DNA of 64,000 nt from an uncultured Bacteroides sp. (GTDB lineage: Bacteria > Bacteroidota > Bacteroidia > Bacteroidales > Bacteroidaceae). How positions within the stretch are numbered: position 1 is the first letter of the stretch; each line of letters starts with the position of its first letter. A program made the translations under genes and the position numbers. The notes below the pieces were generated by a model, which ran no database searches, had not been told where the DNA came from, and saw only the letters and a list, made by a program, of their open reading frames with translations. Positions 55,499 to 64,000 of this stretch are shown piece by piece. The DNA lies in contig NZ_CAUCSQ010000006.1 in the NCBI RefSeq assembly GCF_958445495.1, forward strand, positions 62,001 through 126,000, in the 5' to 3' direction.

Positions 55499-56257
55499 AT
55501 GAAAATATTGTATTATATTTATCAGATTTGCATTGCATTACCTATTTTACTGGTGTTGACCATCCTCACGGCAATCGTCACCATTGTAGGGTCTCTTTTG
55601 GGAGGAGCTCATTTTTGGGGATATTATCCGGGAAAAATATGGTCACAATTAATTTGTCTTTTTCTATTGATTCCCGTAACTATCCGCGGCCGCGAAAAAC
55701 TGCATGACAAAACATCTTACATATTTGTTCCCAACCACCAGGGCTCGTTCGATATATTCCTCATTTACGGTTTCATCGGAAGAAACTTCAAATGGATGAT
55801 GAAAAAGAGTTTGCGCAAGTTGCCATTTGTAGGAAAAGCCTGTGAAAGCGCGGGACATATTTTCGTAGATCGTTCGGGACCTAAAAAAGTATTGGAAACT
55901 ATTCGCCAGGCAAAAGCGTCACTGAAAGACGGGGTTTCCCTAGTCGTTTTTCCCGAAGGAGCACGTACTTTTACAGGACACATGGGATATTTCAAGAAAG
56001 GGGCTTTTCAATTAGCGGACGACCTGCAACTGGCTGTTGTTCCCGTCACCATCGACGGCTCGTTTGAAATTTTGCCACGTACCGGAAAATGGATACACCG
56101 CCATCGTATGATTCTAACCATCCATGACCCTATTCCGCCCAAAGGGAAAGGAATAGAAAATATTAAAGCTACCATGGCAGAGGCTTATACCGCGGTTGAA
56201 AGCGTACTTCCTGAAAAATATAAAGGTATGATGAAAAACGAAGACCAGGACAAATAA
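55499..56257 (+). CDS. plsC: 1-acyl-sn-glycerol-3-phosphate acyltransferase family protein
   Basis: 252 residues. A membrane anchor of about 35 residues (YQICIALPILLVLTILTAIVTIV) is followed by the His-x4-Asp motif VPNHQGSFDIFLIYGFI, FVDRSGPKKVLETI, VVFPEGARTFTGHMGYFKKGAFQLA and VPVTIDGS. The enzyme acylates lysophosphatidate in phospholipid synthesis at the inner membrane. Longer and more typical than the homologue at 32658-33212. Start supported by the -7 box just upstream. Confidence 0.92.
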   Translation: MKILYYIYQICIALPILLVLTILTAIVTIVGSLLGGAHFWGYYPGKIWSQLICLFLLIPVTIRGREKLHDKTSYIFVPNHQGSFDIFLIYGFIGRNFKWMMKKSLRKLPFVGKACESAGHIFVDRSGPKKVLETIRQAKASLKDGVSLVVFPEGARTFTGHMGYFKKGAFQLADDLQLAVVPVTIDGSFEILPRTGKWIHRHRMILTIHDPIPPKGKGIENIKATMAEAYTAVESVLPEKYKGMMKNEDQDK

Positions 56258-56551
56258 ATAATATCCGAATGAAACCGCCTCTTTATTCTTGCTTTGTTAT
56301 CCGGAACATGGCCTAATAAATGTCCTGTTCCTGCTAAAGTCATTAAACGGTTGCAGTTCCCCAAAATATCAACAAAAAGTCCAGGATAACAAAGCAACTT
56401 TACACTTTTTATTTTAGAAGATGTTTCTCCTTCTCTGAACTAAAAACTCTCTTAACAGGGATTAAAAGTCGGAACTGCAAATATGCAAAATGTTCCGGAA
56501 AGAATCCGTTTCTCTTTCCACTTATATACAGCACAAAAACGTATTAAAGAT
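56258..56551. other. Convergent intergenic region with mutually exclusive stems
   Basis: A perfect 14-bp inverted repeat TTGCTTTGTTATCC (56289-56302) / GGATAACAAAGCAA (56384-56397) lies between two convergent genes. Further perfect complements are 56300-56308 with 56491-56499 (9 bp) and 56351-56360 with 56471-56480 (10 bp). These two nest together but cannot coexist with the 14-bp stem. It may be a bidirectional terminator, an RNA with two folds, or the remnant of a small inverted-repeat element; no reading frame is evident. Confidence 0.45.
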
Positions 56552-57286
56552 TTATTTTTTCTTTGAAGCACTGGCATTCTCTTCCAAACGTTGATGCTCC
56601 TCTATCAGTTTCATATTTTCCTTTGCCTTAGACAGAAATTCCCTTACAAGCTTATTGCTCTTGAATGAATAAGGAGCGTCTTTTATGATATCATCAATCT
56701 GCGGGGTCATGATAGGATAAGGCAAAGAACTGCAAAGCATCATAAATACGCTAGGCCCCAAGACATTTTCATAATTATCCGAAATGAATTTCTTTACATA
56801 CCGATTCATCTCGTTCATCAGGGAATCACCCTCTACCATCAACTGCGAATGAATCTCTTCCAAATCCGCACCATCCATCACCATGCGGGTCTCCTTCTGT
56901 TCCAATTCCTCGATACTCACTTCCAGAGCATTCCTTTTGGCTATGAAGTCGTAAAGTGCCGCATTTAAAGAGGTTCCTACCGCTTTTAAGTCCGTATTGC
57001 TGATAGTGACGGTTATCTTGCCGCTTTCCAACACGATAGGCATGATGCTCTCATCATCCATATAAAGCGTCGCCATCTGCACGGAATCCACCTTTCCTTT
57101 CATCGAGAATAATCCATGCACTACTTCGGCAGAATCCATCTTCACCCATTCCCCGTCACGCAAGATTTTTAAATAAAGCATTCTTCCATCCAGACTGTTC
57201 ACTGAGGATGTTCCTTCTATCTTATACTTACTAGTACATGAAGCTAAAAACGGAAGCAGAAGTAAAAAAGGCAAAATTTTATTCAC
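56552..57286 (-). CDS. DUF4369-type lipoprotein
   Basis: 244 residues from a GTG at 57286; the nearby ATG at 57299 is in another frame and only opens a six-codon reading frame that ends across the GTG. The lipobox is FLASC (Cys17). The mature part begins with a beta-rich domain (YKIEGTSSVNSLDGRMLYLKI..., DSAEVVHGLFSMKGKV) matching DUF4369, which often precedes thioredoxin-like domains in Bacteroidota. Here no thioredoxin follows; the rest is helical with a charged tail. Role unknown, probably periplasmic or outer-membrane anchored. A -7 box TACCTTTG lies 26 bp upstream. Confidence 0.82.
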   Translation of the reverse strand: MNKILPFLLLLPFLASCTSKYKIEGTSSVNSLDGRMLYLKILRDGEWVKMDSAEVVHGLFSMKGKVDSVQMATLYMDDESIMPIVLESGKITVTISNTDLKAVGTSLNAALYDFIAKRNALEVSIEELEQKETRMVMDGADLEEIHSQLMVEGDSLMNEMNRYVKKFISDNYENVLGPSVFMMLCSSLPYPIMTPQIDDIIKDAPYSFKSNKLVREFLSKAKENMKLIEEHQRLEENASASKKK

Positions 57287-57312
57287 GTTCGTCTATCATT
57301 AAATTCCAGTTG

Positions 57313-57320
57313 CAAAGGTA
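57313..57320 (-). promoter_or_regulatory. -7 promoter box TACCTTTG for the DUF4369-type gene
   Basis: A perfect TAnnTTTG on the minus strand; it supports the GTG start at 57286. Confidence 0.5.
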
Positions 57321-57435
57321 CAACTGATTCGGGCTTCAAAGAAACATTTTATCAATATTTAAAACTTGTAAGACTCTTTTCTTTAATAATCCTTATAAAC
57401 ATGGATACATAGGTATTTTTTTCATTTAGTTTATC

Positions 57436-57443
57436 TAATTTTG
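57436..57443 (+). promoter_or_regulatory. -7 promoter box TAATTTTG for the sulfatase-maturase unit
   Basis: A perfect TAnnTTTG ending five bases before the ATG at 57449, so the transcript probably has almost no leader. Confidence 0.5.
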
Positions 57444-57448
57444 CAGCT

Positions 57449-58690
57449 ATGAAAACATCAACTTATGCCCCTTTTGCCAAACCGCTTTATGTTATGGTAA
57501 AGCCCGTAGGCGCCGTATGTAACCTTGCATGCGATTACTGCTATTATCTGGAAAAAGCGAATCTGTACAAGGACAATCCCAAACACGTAATGAGCGATGA
57601 ACTTCTGGAAAAGTTTACCGACGAGTATATCAATTCACAAACTATGCCACAGGTGCTTTTCACCTGGCACGGGGGAGAAACGCTCATGCGGCCTCTCTCC
57701 TTTTACAAAAAGGCGGTTGAACTTCAAAAGAAATATGCCCGCGGACGTACCATTGACAACTGTATCCAGACTAACGGAACGATGCTTACCGACGAATGGT
57801 GTGAATTTTTCCGTGAAAACAACTGGTTGGTAGGAGTATCCATCGACGGTCCGCAGGAGTTTCATGACGAATACCGCAAAAACAAAATGGGCAAACCTTC
57901 TTTTGTCAAAGTAATGCAAGGCATCAACCTCCTGAAAAAACATGGGGTGGAATGGAATGCAATGGCAGTCATAAATGATTTCAACGCCGACTATCCACTG
58001 GATTTCTATCGCTTTTTCAAAGAAATAGACTGCCATTATATCCAATTCGCTCCCATCGTCGAACGGATTCTCGAACATCAGGACGGACGCCATCTCGCCT
58101 CTCTTGCCGAGAACCGGAAAGGTGAACTTGCAGACTTCTCAATCACTCCCGAACAATGGGGTAATTTTCTCTGCACTCTTTTTGACGAATGGGTGAAAGA
58201 GGATGTAGGCAATTATTATATACAGATATTCGATTCTACCCTGGCTAACTGGATAGGCGAACAGCCCGGTATATGTACAATGGCAAAAACCTGCGGACAT
58301 GCGGGAGTCATGGAATTCAACGGAGACGTATATTCCTGTGACCATTTCGTATTCCCCGAATACAAATTGGGCAATATTTACAGCCAGACACTGGTAGAAA
58401 TGATGCACAGCGAACGTCAACATAAATTCGGCAATATGAAATACCAATCCCTCCCGACCCAATGTAAGGAATGTGAATACCTGTTCGCCTGTAACGGAGA
58501 ATGTCCCAAAAACCGTTTCAGCCAGACAGTCGGCGGTGAACCCGGTTTGAACTATTTATGTAAAGGATATTACCAGTTTTTCCAGCATGTAGCTCCTTAC
58601 ATGGACTTCATGAAGAATGAACTGATGAATCAACGTCCTCCTGCCAATATAATGAAACACCTGCAGGAAATCAGAAATCAGAATTTATAA
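57449..58690 (+). CDS. Anaerobic sulfatase-maturating enzyme (radical SAM/SPASM)
   Basis: 413 residues. The radical SAM motif is AVCNLACDYCYYLEKANLY with Cys24, Cys28 and Cys31. WHGGETLMRPLSFY and VGVSIDGPQEFHDEYR are family motifs. The C-terminal SPASM region has CGHAGVMEFNGDVYSCDHFVFPEYKLGNI and QCKECEYLFACNGECPKNRF, supplying ligands for two extra Fe4S4 clusters. The enzyme converts an active-site Cys or Ser of sulfatases to formylglycine. In gut Bacteroides one such enzyme typically serves many sulfatases needed for sulfated host glycans; none lies in this window. The start follows the promoter box by five bases. Confidence 0.95.
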   Translation: MKTSTYAPFAKPLYVMVKPVGAVCNLACDYCYYLEKANLYKDNPKHVMSDELLEKFTDEYINSQTMPQVLFTWHGGETLMRPLSFYKKAVELQKKYARGRTIDNCIQTNGTMLTDEWCEFFRENNWLVGVSIDGPQEFHDEYRKNKMGKPSFVKVMQGINLLKKHGVEWNAMAVINDFNADYPLDFYRFFKEIDCHYIQFAPIVERILEHQDGRHLASLAENRKGELADFSITPEQWGNFLCTLFDEWVKEDVGNYYIQIFDSTLANWIGEQPGICTMAKTCGHAGVMEFNGDVYSCDHFVFPEYKLGNIYSQTLVEMMHSERQHKFGNMKYQSLPTQCKECEYLFACNGECPKNRFSQTVGGEPGLNYLCKGYYQFFQHVAPYMDFMKNELMNQRPPANIMKHLQEIRNQNL

Positions 58691-58712
58691 ATCATAAATC
58701 ACAATTATTTTC

Positions 58713-60872
58713 ATGAACAGACTAAAACTTTATTTATTGGCGCTGACAGCGCTCATTGTATGTTCCGCAAGAGCGGACGAAGGCATGTGGTTATTGCAAC
58801 TGATGCAACAGCAACATTCCATAGACATGATGAAAAAACAAGGATTGAAACTGGAAGCACAAGATTTATATAATCCGAACGGCGTTTCTTTGAAAGATGC
58901 CGTCGGCATATTCGGAGGAGGATGTACGGGTGAAATCATCTCACCGGAAGGTCTGATTCTAACGAACCATCATTGCGGTTACGCTTCCATCCAACAACAC
59001 AGTAGTGTAGAACACGATTACCTGACGGACGGATTCTGGGCTACTTCCAGAGAACAGGAACTTCCTACTCCGGGACTTAAATTCACATTCATCGAACGAA
59101 TTGAAGACATCACGGATATTGTCAATGCCAAAATCGCTTCAAAGGAAATCAGCGAATCCGAATCTTTCAGCGGCGCCTTTCTCCAAAAACTGGCAAATGA
59201 GCTTTATAATAAGAGTGATTTGAAAGATAAAAAAGGAATTGTTCCGCAAGCTCTTCCGTTTTATGCAGGAAATAAATTCTACCTATTTTACAAAAAAATA
59301 TACTCGGACGTACGCATGGTTGCCGCTCCACCCTCTTCCATCGGTAAGTTCGGCGGCGAAACGGACAACTGGATGTGGCCCCGTCACACGGGTGATTTCT
59401 CCATGTTCCGTATCTATGCGGATGCCAACGGAGAACCGGCAGAATACAGCGCCGATAATGTACCTCTAAAAACAAAGAAACATCTGTCCATCTCTCTCAA
59501 AGGTTTGAAAGAAGGGGACTATGCGATGATTATGGGATTTCCCGGAAGTACAAGCCGTTACCTGACCGTATCGGAAGTAAAGGAACGCATGGAATCTGAA
59601 AATAATCCGAGAATCCGTATTCGCGGCGCCCGTCTGGAAGTACTGAAAGAAGTGATGAACGCAAGCGATAAAATCCGTATCCAATATGCGAATAAATATG
59701 CAGGTTCCAGTAACTATTGGAAAAATTCCATCGGAATGAACAAAGCCATCATCGACAACGATGTGCTGGGCACAAAGGCTGCCAATGAAGCCAAATTCGC
59801 CGAATTTGCAAAAGCAAAAAACAATGCGGATTATGCAACGGTTGTGAAAAAAATTGATGAGCTGGTAGCCAAAACCGCTCCTCTTAACTATCAGTTCACC
59901 TGCTTGAGAGAGACTTTTTTCGGGGCAATCGAATTCGGAAGTGTCCTTTTATCCAAAACACGCGAAGCATTGGCGGAAAAGAACGACTCTCTTATCAAAA
60001 TACGCATTGAAGCCCTGAAGGAAACCTACAACAGCATCCACAACAAAGACTACGACCATGAGGTAGACCGCAAAGTAGCCAAAGTTTTATTCCCTCTCTA
60101 TGCGGAAATGGTTCCTGCGGACCAGCGTCTTTCTATTTACAAAGTAATCGAACAGAAATATAAAGGAAACTACGACAAGTTCATAGACGACATGTATGAC
60201 AACTCCATTTTCTCCAACCGTGAGAATTTTGAGAAATTTGTCAAAAAGCCGACAGTAAAAGCCATCGATAATGATTTGGCTTTGCAATACTGCCAGTCAA
60301 AATATGATTTGTTCGAAAAAATCGCCTCCCAATTGGAAGAAATGGATAAAGAACTGGCTTTACTTCACAAAACGTATATCCGCGGTCTTGGTGAAATGAA
60401 ACTGCCCGTACCTTCCTATCCGGATGCCAATTTCACAATTCGTCTGACTTACGGCAATATAAAACCTTACAACCCGAAAGACGGCGTACACTACAACTAC
60501 TACACAACTACCAAAGGTATCCTTGAAAAAGAGAACCCGGACGACCGTGAATTCGTTGTTCCCGCTAAATTGAAAGAACTGATTGAAAAGAAAGATTACG
60601 GCCGTTACGCTTTACCCAACGGCGATATGCCTGTTTGCTTTCTGTCTACCAATGATATTACCGGCGGTAATTCAGGCAGTCCGGTATTGAACGAGAACGG
60701 AGAATTGATAGGTTGCGCTTTTGACGGTAACTGGGAATCGTTAAGCGGCGACATCAACTTTGACAATAATCTGCAACGCTGCATCAATCTGGATATCCGT
60801 TACGTTCTTTTCATTCTTGAAAAACTGGGTAACTGCGGACATCTGATTAATGAAATGACAATCGTAGAATAA
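58713..60872 (+). CDS. dpp7: S46 dipeptidyl peptidase, DPP7 type
   Basis: 719 residues with signal peptide (about 1-21). The catalytic triad is His87 (TNHHCGY), Asp228 (PRHTGDFS) and Ser654 (GGNSGSPV). In this family the residue 18 after the Ser sets the S1 preference: Gly in DPP7, Arg in DPP11. Here it is Gly672 (AFDGNWE), so hydrophobic residues at P1 are expected. A periplasmic enzyme that trims dipeptides from oligopeptides. It follows the sulfatase maturase by 22 bp and precedes a paralogue by 10 bp. Confidence 0.93.
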   Translation: MNRLKLYLLALTALIVCSARADEGMWLLQLMQQQHSIDMMKKQGLKLEAQDLYNPNGVSLKDAVGIFGGGCTGEIISPEGLILTNHHCGYASIQQHSSVEHDYLTDGFWATSREQELPTPGLKFTFIERIEDITDIVNAKIASKEISESESFSGAFLQKLANELYNKSDLKDKKGIVPQALPFYAGNKFYLFYKKIYSDVRMVAAPPSSIGKFGGETDNWMWPRHTGDFSMFRIYADANGEPAEYSADNVPLKTKKHLSISLKGLKEGDYAMIMGFPGSTSRYLTVSEVKERMESENNPRIRIRGARLEVLKEVMNASDKIRIQYANKYAGSSNYWKNSIGMNKAIIDNDVLGTKAANEAKFAEFAKAKNNADYATVVKKIDELVAKTAPLNYQFTCLRETFFGAIEFGSVLLSKTREALAEKNDSLIKIRIEALKETYNSIHNKDYDHEVDRKVAKVLFPLYAEMVPADQRLSIYKVIEQKYKGNYDKFIDDMYDNSIFSNRENFEKFVKKPTVKAIDNDLALQYCQSKYDLFEKIASQLEEMDKELALLHKTYIRGLGEMKLPVPSYPDANFTIRLTYGNIKPYNPKDGVHYNYYTTTKGILEKENPDDREFVVPAKLKELIEKKDYGRYALPNGDMPVCFLSTNDITGGNSGSPVLNENGELIGCAFDGNWESLSGDINFDNNLQRCINLDIRYVLFILEKLGNCGHLINEMTIVE

Positions 60873-60882
60873 GGTAGAATAA

Positions 60883-63042
60883 ATGAGAAAACAAATTCTA
60901 TTTGCAATCTTTTCTCTGGCAACTCTCAGCATCCATGCCGACGAAGGCATGTGGATGCTGACAGATTTGAAAACTCAAAACGCAGTTGCCATGCGGGAGC
61001 TCGGCCTCGAAATTCCTATCGAGGAAGTGTACAATGCAAACGGGCTCTCCCTCAAAGACGCAGTTGTGCACTTCGGCAAAGGATGTACAGGGGAAGTTAT
61101 TTCTTCCGAAGGATTGGTCCTAACCAATCATCATTGCGGTTACGGAGCTATCCAACAGCACAGTAATGTAGAACACGATTACTTGACAGATGGATTCTGG
61201 GCTATGAACCGTGATGCGGAACTTCCTACTCCGGGGCTGACCGTTACGTTCATTGACCGTATATTGGACGTGACCGATTACGTGAATGAACAATTAAAAA
61301 AAGACCCGGACCCGAACGGAGTCAATTACTTGTCTCCGACCTATCTCGGCAAAGTGGCGGAACGTTTTGCAAAAGCAGAGAAAATAGAAACCACCCCTGC
61401 AACCAAACTGGAATTGAAGGCTTTTTACGGGGGGAATAAATATTTCCTGTTTGTAAAAACAGAATACAGTGATATCCGTATGGTAGGAGCGCCGCCTTCT
61501 TCTATCGGAAAATTCGGGGCGGATACGGACAACTGGATGTGGCCGCGCCATACGGGAGATTTTTCTCTCTTCCGCATTTATGCAGACAAAAACGGGAAAC
61601 CGGCAGCATATTCGAAAGAGAATGTCCCGCTACGTGTAAAAAAACACCTGACTATCAGCCTTGCCGGAGTAAAGGAAGGAGATTTTACTTTTATCATGGG
61701 GTTTCCCGGACGTAACTGGCGGTACATGATTTCCGATGAAGTGGAAGAACGGATGCAGACCACCAATTTCATGCGTCAACACGTACGCGGAGCCCGTCAG
61801 AAAGTACTGATGGAGCAAATGCTGAAAGACCCCGCCATACGTATCCATTATGCCAGCAAATATGCATCATCAGCCAATTATTGGAAAAACGCCATTGGGA
61901 TGAATGAAGGGCTGGTACGCCTCAAAGTACTGGATACCAAACGTACGCAACAAGAAGAGCTCCTGGCCCGCGGCCGTGAAAAAGGAGATGATTCTTATCA
62001 AAAAGCTTTTGATGAAATCCGTTCAATCGTTGCTCATCGGCATGATGCCTTATATCACCAGCAAGCTATCAACGAAGCATTGGTTACAGCTCTCGATTTC
62101 ATGCGCATTCCTTCCACCACAGAAATGGTAGCCGCTTTAAAGTCAAAAGACAAAGAGCAAATAAAAGAAGCAAAACTGAAACTGAAACAGGAAGGTGAAA
62201 AATATTTTGCTTCCGTTCCTTTTCCGGAGGTCGAACGGATGGTGACTAAAGAAATGCTGAAAACCTACGCCGGCTATATCCCTGCGGAACAAAGAATCAG
62301 TATTTTCGGAATCATTGATTCACGTTTCAAAGGCAACATCGATGCATTTGTCAATGCTTGCTTCGATAATTCTATTTTCGGCAACCGGGAAAATTTTGAG
62401 AAATTCATCAAAAAACCGAGCTTATATAAAATAGGACATGATTGGATGGTATTATTCAAATACTCCATTACCGACGGAATATTGAAAACTGCCATCGCGA
62501 TGAAAGAAGCCAATGAAAATTATGATGCCGCCCATAAAGTATGGGTCAAAGGGATGATGGACATGAAGCAGGAAAAAGGAATGCCGATTTATCCGGATGC
62601 CAATTCTACCTTACGCCTGACTTATGGCCAAGTTCTTTCATACGAACCGGCAGACGGCATAACGTATGACGCTCATACCACTCTCAAAGGTGTAATGGAA
62701 AAAGAAGATCCGGACAACTGGGAATTTGTCGTACCGCAAAAGCTGAAAGAGTTATATAACTCCAAAGAATACGGGAGTTATGGAAAAAACGGAGAAATGC
62801 CAGTCTGCTTTATTGTAAACACTGACAATACGGGCGGAAACTCCGGCAGTCCGGTTTTCAACAGTAAGGGACAACTGGTAGGGACCGCTTTTGACCGTAA
62901 TTTTGAGGGCCTGACAGGAGACATTGCTTTCCGTCCTTCTTCACAACGCGCAGCTTGTGTCGATATCCGATATATTTTATTCATCATAGACAAATTTGCA
63001 GGAGCTTCTCATCTCATCGATGAATTAAGCATTGCAGAATAA
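60883..63042 (+). CDS. dpp11: S46 dipeptidyl peptidase, DPP11 type (Asp/Glu-specific)
   Basis: 719 residues with signal peptide (about 1-18). The triad is His84 (TNHHCGY), Asp226 (PRHTGDFS) and Ser654 (GGNSGSPV). The specificity position, 18 after the Ser, is Arg672 (AFDRNFE). In Porphyromonas DPP11 the Arg at this place binds Asp or Glu at P1. So the pair covers hydrophobic and acidic dipeptides. Probably expressed with the upstream paralogue; a strong terminator follows. Confidence 0.93.
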   Translation: MRKQILFAIFSLATLSIHADEGMWMLTDLKTQNAVAMRELGLEIPIEEVYNANGLSLKDAVVHFGKGCTGEVISSEGLVLTNHHCGYGAIQQHSNVEHDYLTDGFWAMNRDAELPTPGLTVTFIDRILDVTDYVNEQLKKDPDPNGVNYLSPTYLGKVAERFAKAEKIETTPATKLELKAFYGGNKYFLFVKTEYSDIRMVGAPPSSIGKFGADTDNWMWPRHTGDFSLFRIYADKNGKPAAYSKENVPLRVKKHLTISLAGVKEGDFTFIMGFPGRNWRYMISDEVEERMQTTNFMRQHVRGARQKVLMEQMLKDPAIRIHYASKYASSANYWKNAIGMNEGLVRLKVLDTKRTQQEELLARGREKGDDSYQKAFDEIRSIVAHRHDALYHQQAINEALVTALDFMRIPSTTEMVAALKSKDKEQIKEAKLKLKQEGEKYFASVPFPEVERMVTKEMLKTYAGYIPAEQRISIFGIIDSRFKGNIDAFVNACFDNSIFGNRENFEKFIKKPSLYKIGHDWMVLFKYSITDGILKTAIAMKEANENYDAAHKVWVKGMMDMKQEKGMPIYPDANSTLRLTYGQVLSYEPADGITYDAHTTLKGVMEKEDPDNWEFVVPQKLKELYNSKEYGSYGKNGEMPVCFIVNTDNTGGNSGSPVFNSKGQLVGTAFDRNFEGLTGDIAFRPSSQRAACVDIRYILFIIDKFAGASHLIDELSIAE

Positions 63043-63058
63043 TTTTTTTAAAGTACAA

Positions 63059-63108
63059 AATACGCGATTTTTTGCAGAAGATATATTCTCTGTGAAAAAT
63101 CGCGTATT
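63059..63108. terminator. Bidirectional terminator between convergent genes
   Basis: AATACGCGATTTTT (63059-63072) and AAAAATCGCGTATT (63095-63108) form a perfect 14-bp stem with a 22-base loop. A runs on one side and T-rich sequence on the other would serve both the DPP11 gene and the HicB-like gene. Confidence 0.75.
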
Positions 63109-63144
63109 CTGATTTTACATTTTAAGTTTTAAGAAGAGTCTTTA

Positions 63145-63327
63145 TCAAATGAAATCTTCTACCATGTACATTTCATCAATCATTTCATTCATCGACTCTT
63201 CTAAATTACGTACAGCTTCATCTGGAGATTCCCCATAGGCATTACATTGTATATTCACTGTCAGCCAGGCATAATAACCGCCATCCGTCGTACGTTCAAG
63301 CACATAATCCGTTTTATCCAGTTTCAT
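63145..63327 (-). CDS. HicB-like small protein
   Basis: 60 residues: MKLDKTDYVLERTTDGGYYAW...VNIQCNAYGESPDEAVRNLEESMNEMIDEMY. The strand-then-helix layout with an xxGE(S/T)xxEAxxNLxEA-like helix resembles the HicB antitoxin fold, but there is no DNA-binding tail and no HicA toxin beside it. Its ATG overlaps the stop of the upstream glycosyltransferase (63324-63327), so it is translated with it. It may be a solitary HicB-fold protein; function unknown. Confidence 0.7.
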   Translation of the reverse strand: MKLDKTDYVLERTTDGGYYAWLTVNIQCNAYGESPDEAVRNLEESMNEMIDEMYMVEDFI

Positions 63328-64000
63328 ATCGGTAAATAATGAGTATAAGTTGATATTGAAGTTAGTTCTGATTGCGAAGCCGTCAGTTTTGCCAACTCTA
63401 AAATAATCCGATGTTCACAACTACGGACCCAATAAACAAAATCACGATTTGGAATATATTTTTCGGCAAAACGAAGCAACGATTCCAGTTCGAAGGAATC
63501 ACAGACAATACCCGCACCCGCTTTCATCGCATCATAGGCATTGCAATCTTGTTCTATATGTGCCGGAACCATCAATACTGGCTTACCGAGATACATCGCC
63601 TCACAGATAGACTCAAAGCCTGCCGTACTGGCATAAGCTCTGCAATTCGCCATCCCATTGAGAAATTTAACATCATCTATCTGATAAAAACACAGGGTAT
63701 CATCTACTTTGACCATCTCTTCCATACCTGCCTTGTCCCAGAAAAAATTTAAAGGAACTTCCGGGTATAATGCATGGAATTTTTCCACGCTATCCACAAA
63801 ACCGGCATTTATCATATATCCATGAATGTAATCTCCCTCTTCCGGCCGAATAGCCGTTACTTCCTGACGAAGCAAAGGAGGGACCACCTCAATATGGCGT
63901 TCATCATCACACTTCATTTCCCTGAAAGACAAAGCCAGCTTTTTCGATGCTCTGATAGCTGTCATGCGCGTAAAAAAACGCAGCATCCACAACTGTATCG
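63324..64000 (-). CDS. Glycosyltransferase (GT-B, Glyco_trans_1_3-like); 5' end outside window
   Basis: The frame is open past the right edge, so the N-terminus is missing (about 225 residues visible). The segment ANCRAYASTAGFESICEAMYLGKPVLMVPAHIEQDCNAYDAMKAGAGIVCDS is the C-terminal nucleotide-sugar-binding signature of MurG/UGT-like GT-B enzymes. Acceptor and donor cannot be told. Coupled to the HicB-like gene by a 4-bp overlap. Confidence 0.85.
   Translation of the reverse strand, partial: IQLWMLRFFTRMTAIRASKKLALSFREMKCDDERHIEVVPPLLRQEVTAIRPEEGDYIHGYMINAGFVDSVEKFHALYPEVPLNFFWDKAGMEEMVKVDDTLCFYQIDDVKFLNGMANCRAYASTAGFESICEAMYLGKPVLMVPAHIEQDCNAYDAMKAGAGIVCDSFELESLLRFAEKYIPNRDFVYWVRSCEHRIILELAKLTASQSELTSISTYTHYLPI

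Noticed and set aside
57281..57299. Six-codon upstream reading frame before the DUF4369-type gene as a regulatory leader peptide
   Set aside because: Too short to distinguish from chance and with no conserved feature; noted only because it overlaps the GTG start.

Overview
The window reads as chromosomal DNA of a gut Bacteroides (Bacteroidota). The signs are SusC/SusD-type outer-membrane pairs, a one-protein hybrid two-component regulator, TAnnTTTG (-7) promoter boxes, an anaerobic sulfatase-maturating enzyme and S46 dipeptidyl peptidases. No tRNA, rRNA, CRISPR array, transposase or phage gene was seen.

Region 1 (about 1-32,100) is a large glycan-uptake locus (PUL). A leftward run of ten genes starts near 18.2 kb and leaves the window at the left edge. 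It holds two successive modules of SusC + SusD + fasciclin-like lipoprotein + large surface lipoprotein, followed by an alkaline-phosphatase-like/LamG lipoprotein and an M60-like lipoprotein. The last two have lost the residues their families use for catalysis and look like surface binding proteins. Upstream lie a GLUG-repeat protein and an MG2-domain protein (one transcription unit), then the hybrid sensor/AraC regulator. Divergent from it are three rightward genes: a secreted CBM-like protein and two GH43-like enzymes with the residue pattern of exo-beta-1,3-galactanases. The same 16-bp direct repeat, in pairs 20-21 bp apart, lies 130-150 bp upstream of the CBM/GH43 unit, the GLUG/MG2 unit and the SusC run. 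It is a good candidate for the regulator's operator and would make the region one regulon. The GH43 type suggests arabinogalactan, but this is inference.

Region 2 (32.3-42 kb) is housekeeping and conserved genes: a small hypothetical, an acyltransferase, a nitrilase-family omega-amidase, a NagB-like/LmbE fusion whose NagB half has lost catalytic residues, a large exported amidase-like protein carrying a golvesin-like insert, a small acidic protein translationally coupled to a TusA-like protein lacking the catalytic Cys, and a YgiQ-type radical SAM protein.

Region 3 (42-57.3 kb) holds mfd (leftward); then rightward a polyprenol-phosphate glycosyltransferase, pyrC, a stand-alone methionine-synthase reactivation domain, an ECF sigma factor with a membrane partner and a membrane metallophosphoesterase; sbcD-sbcC (leftward); an acyltransferase; and a DUF4369-like lipoprotein (leftward).

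Region 4 (57.4-64 kb) holds an anaerobic sulfatase-maturating enzyme followed by two S46 peptidases. The residue 18 positions after the catalytic Ser marks them as a DPP7 type (Gly) and a DPP11 type (Arg). After a strong terminator come, leftward, a HicB-like small protein and a glycosyltransferase that runs off the right edge.
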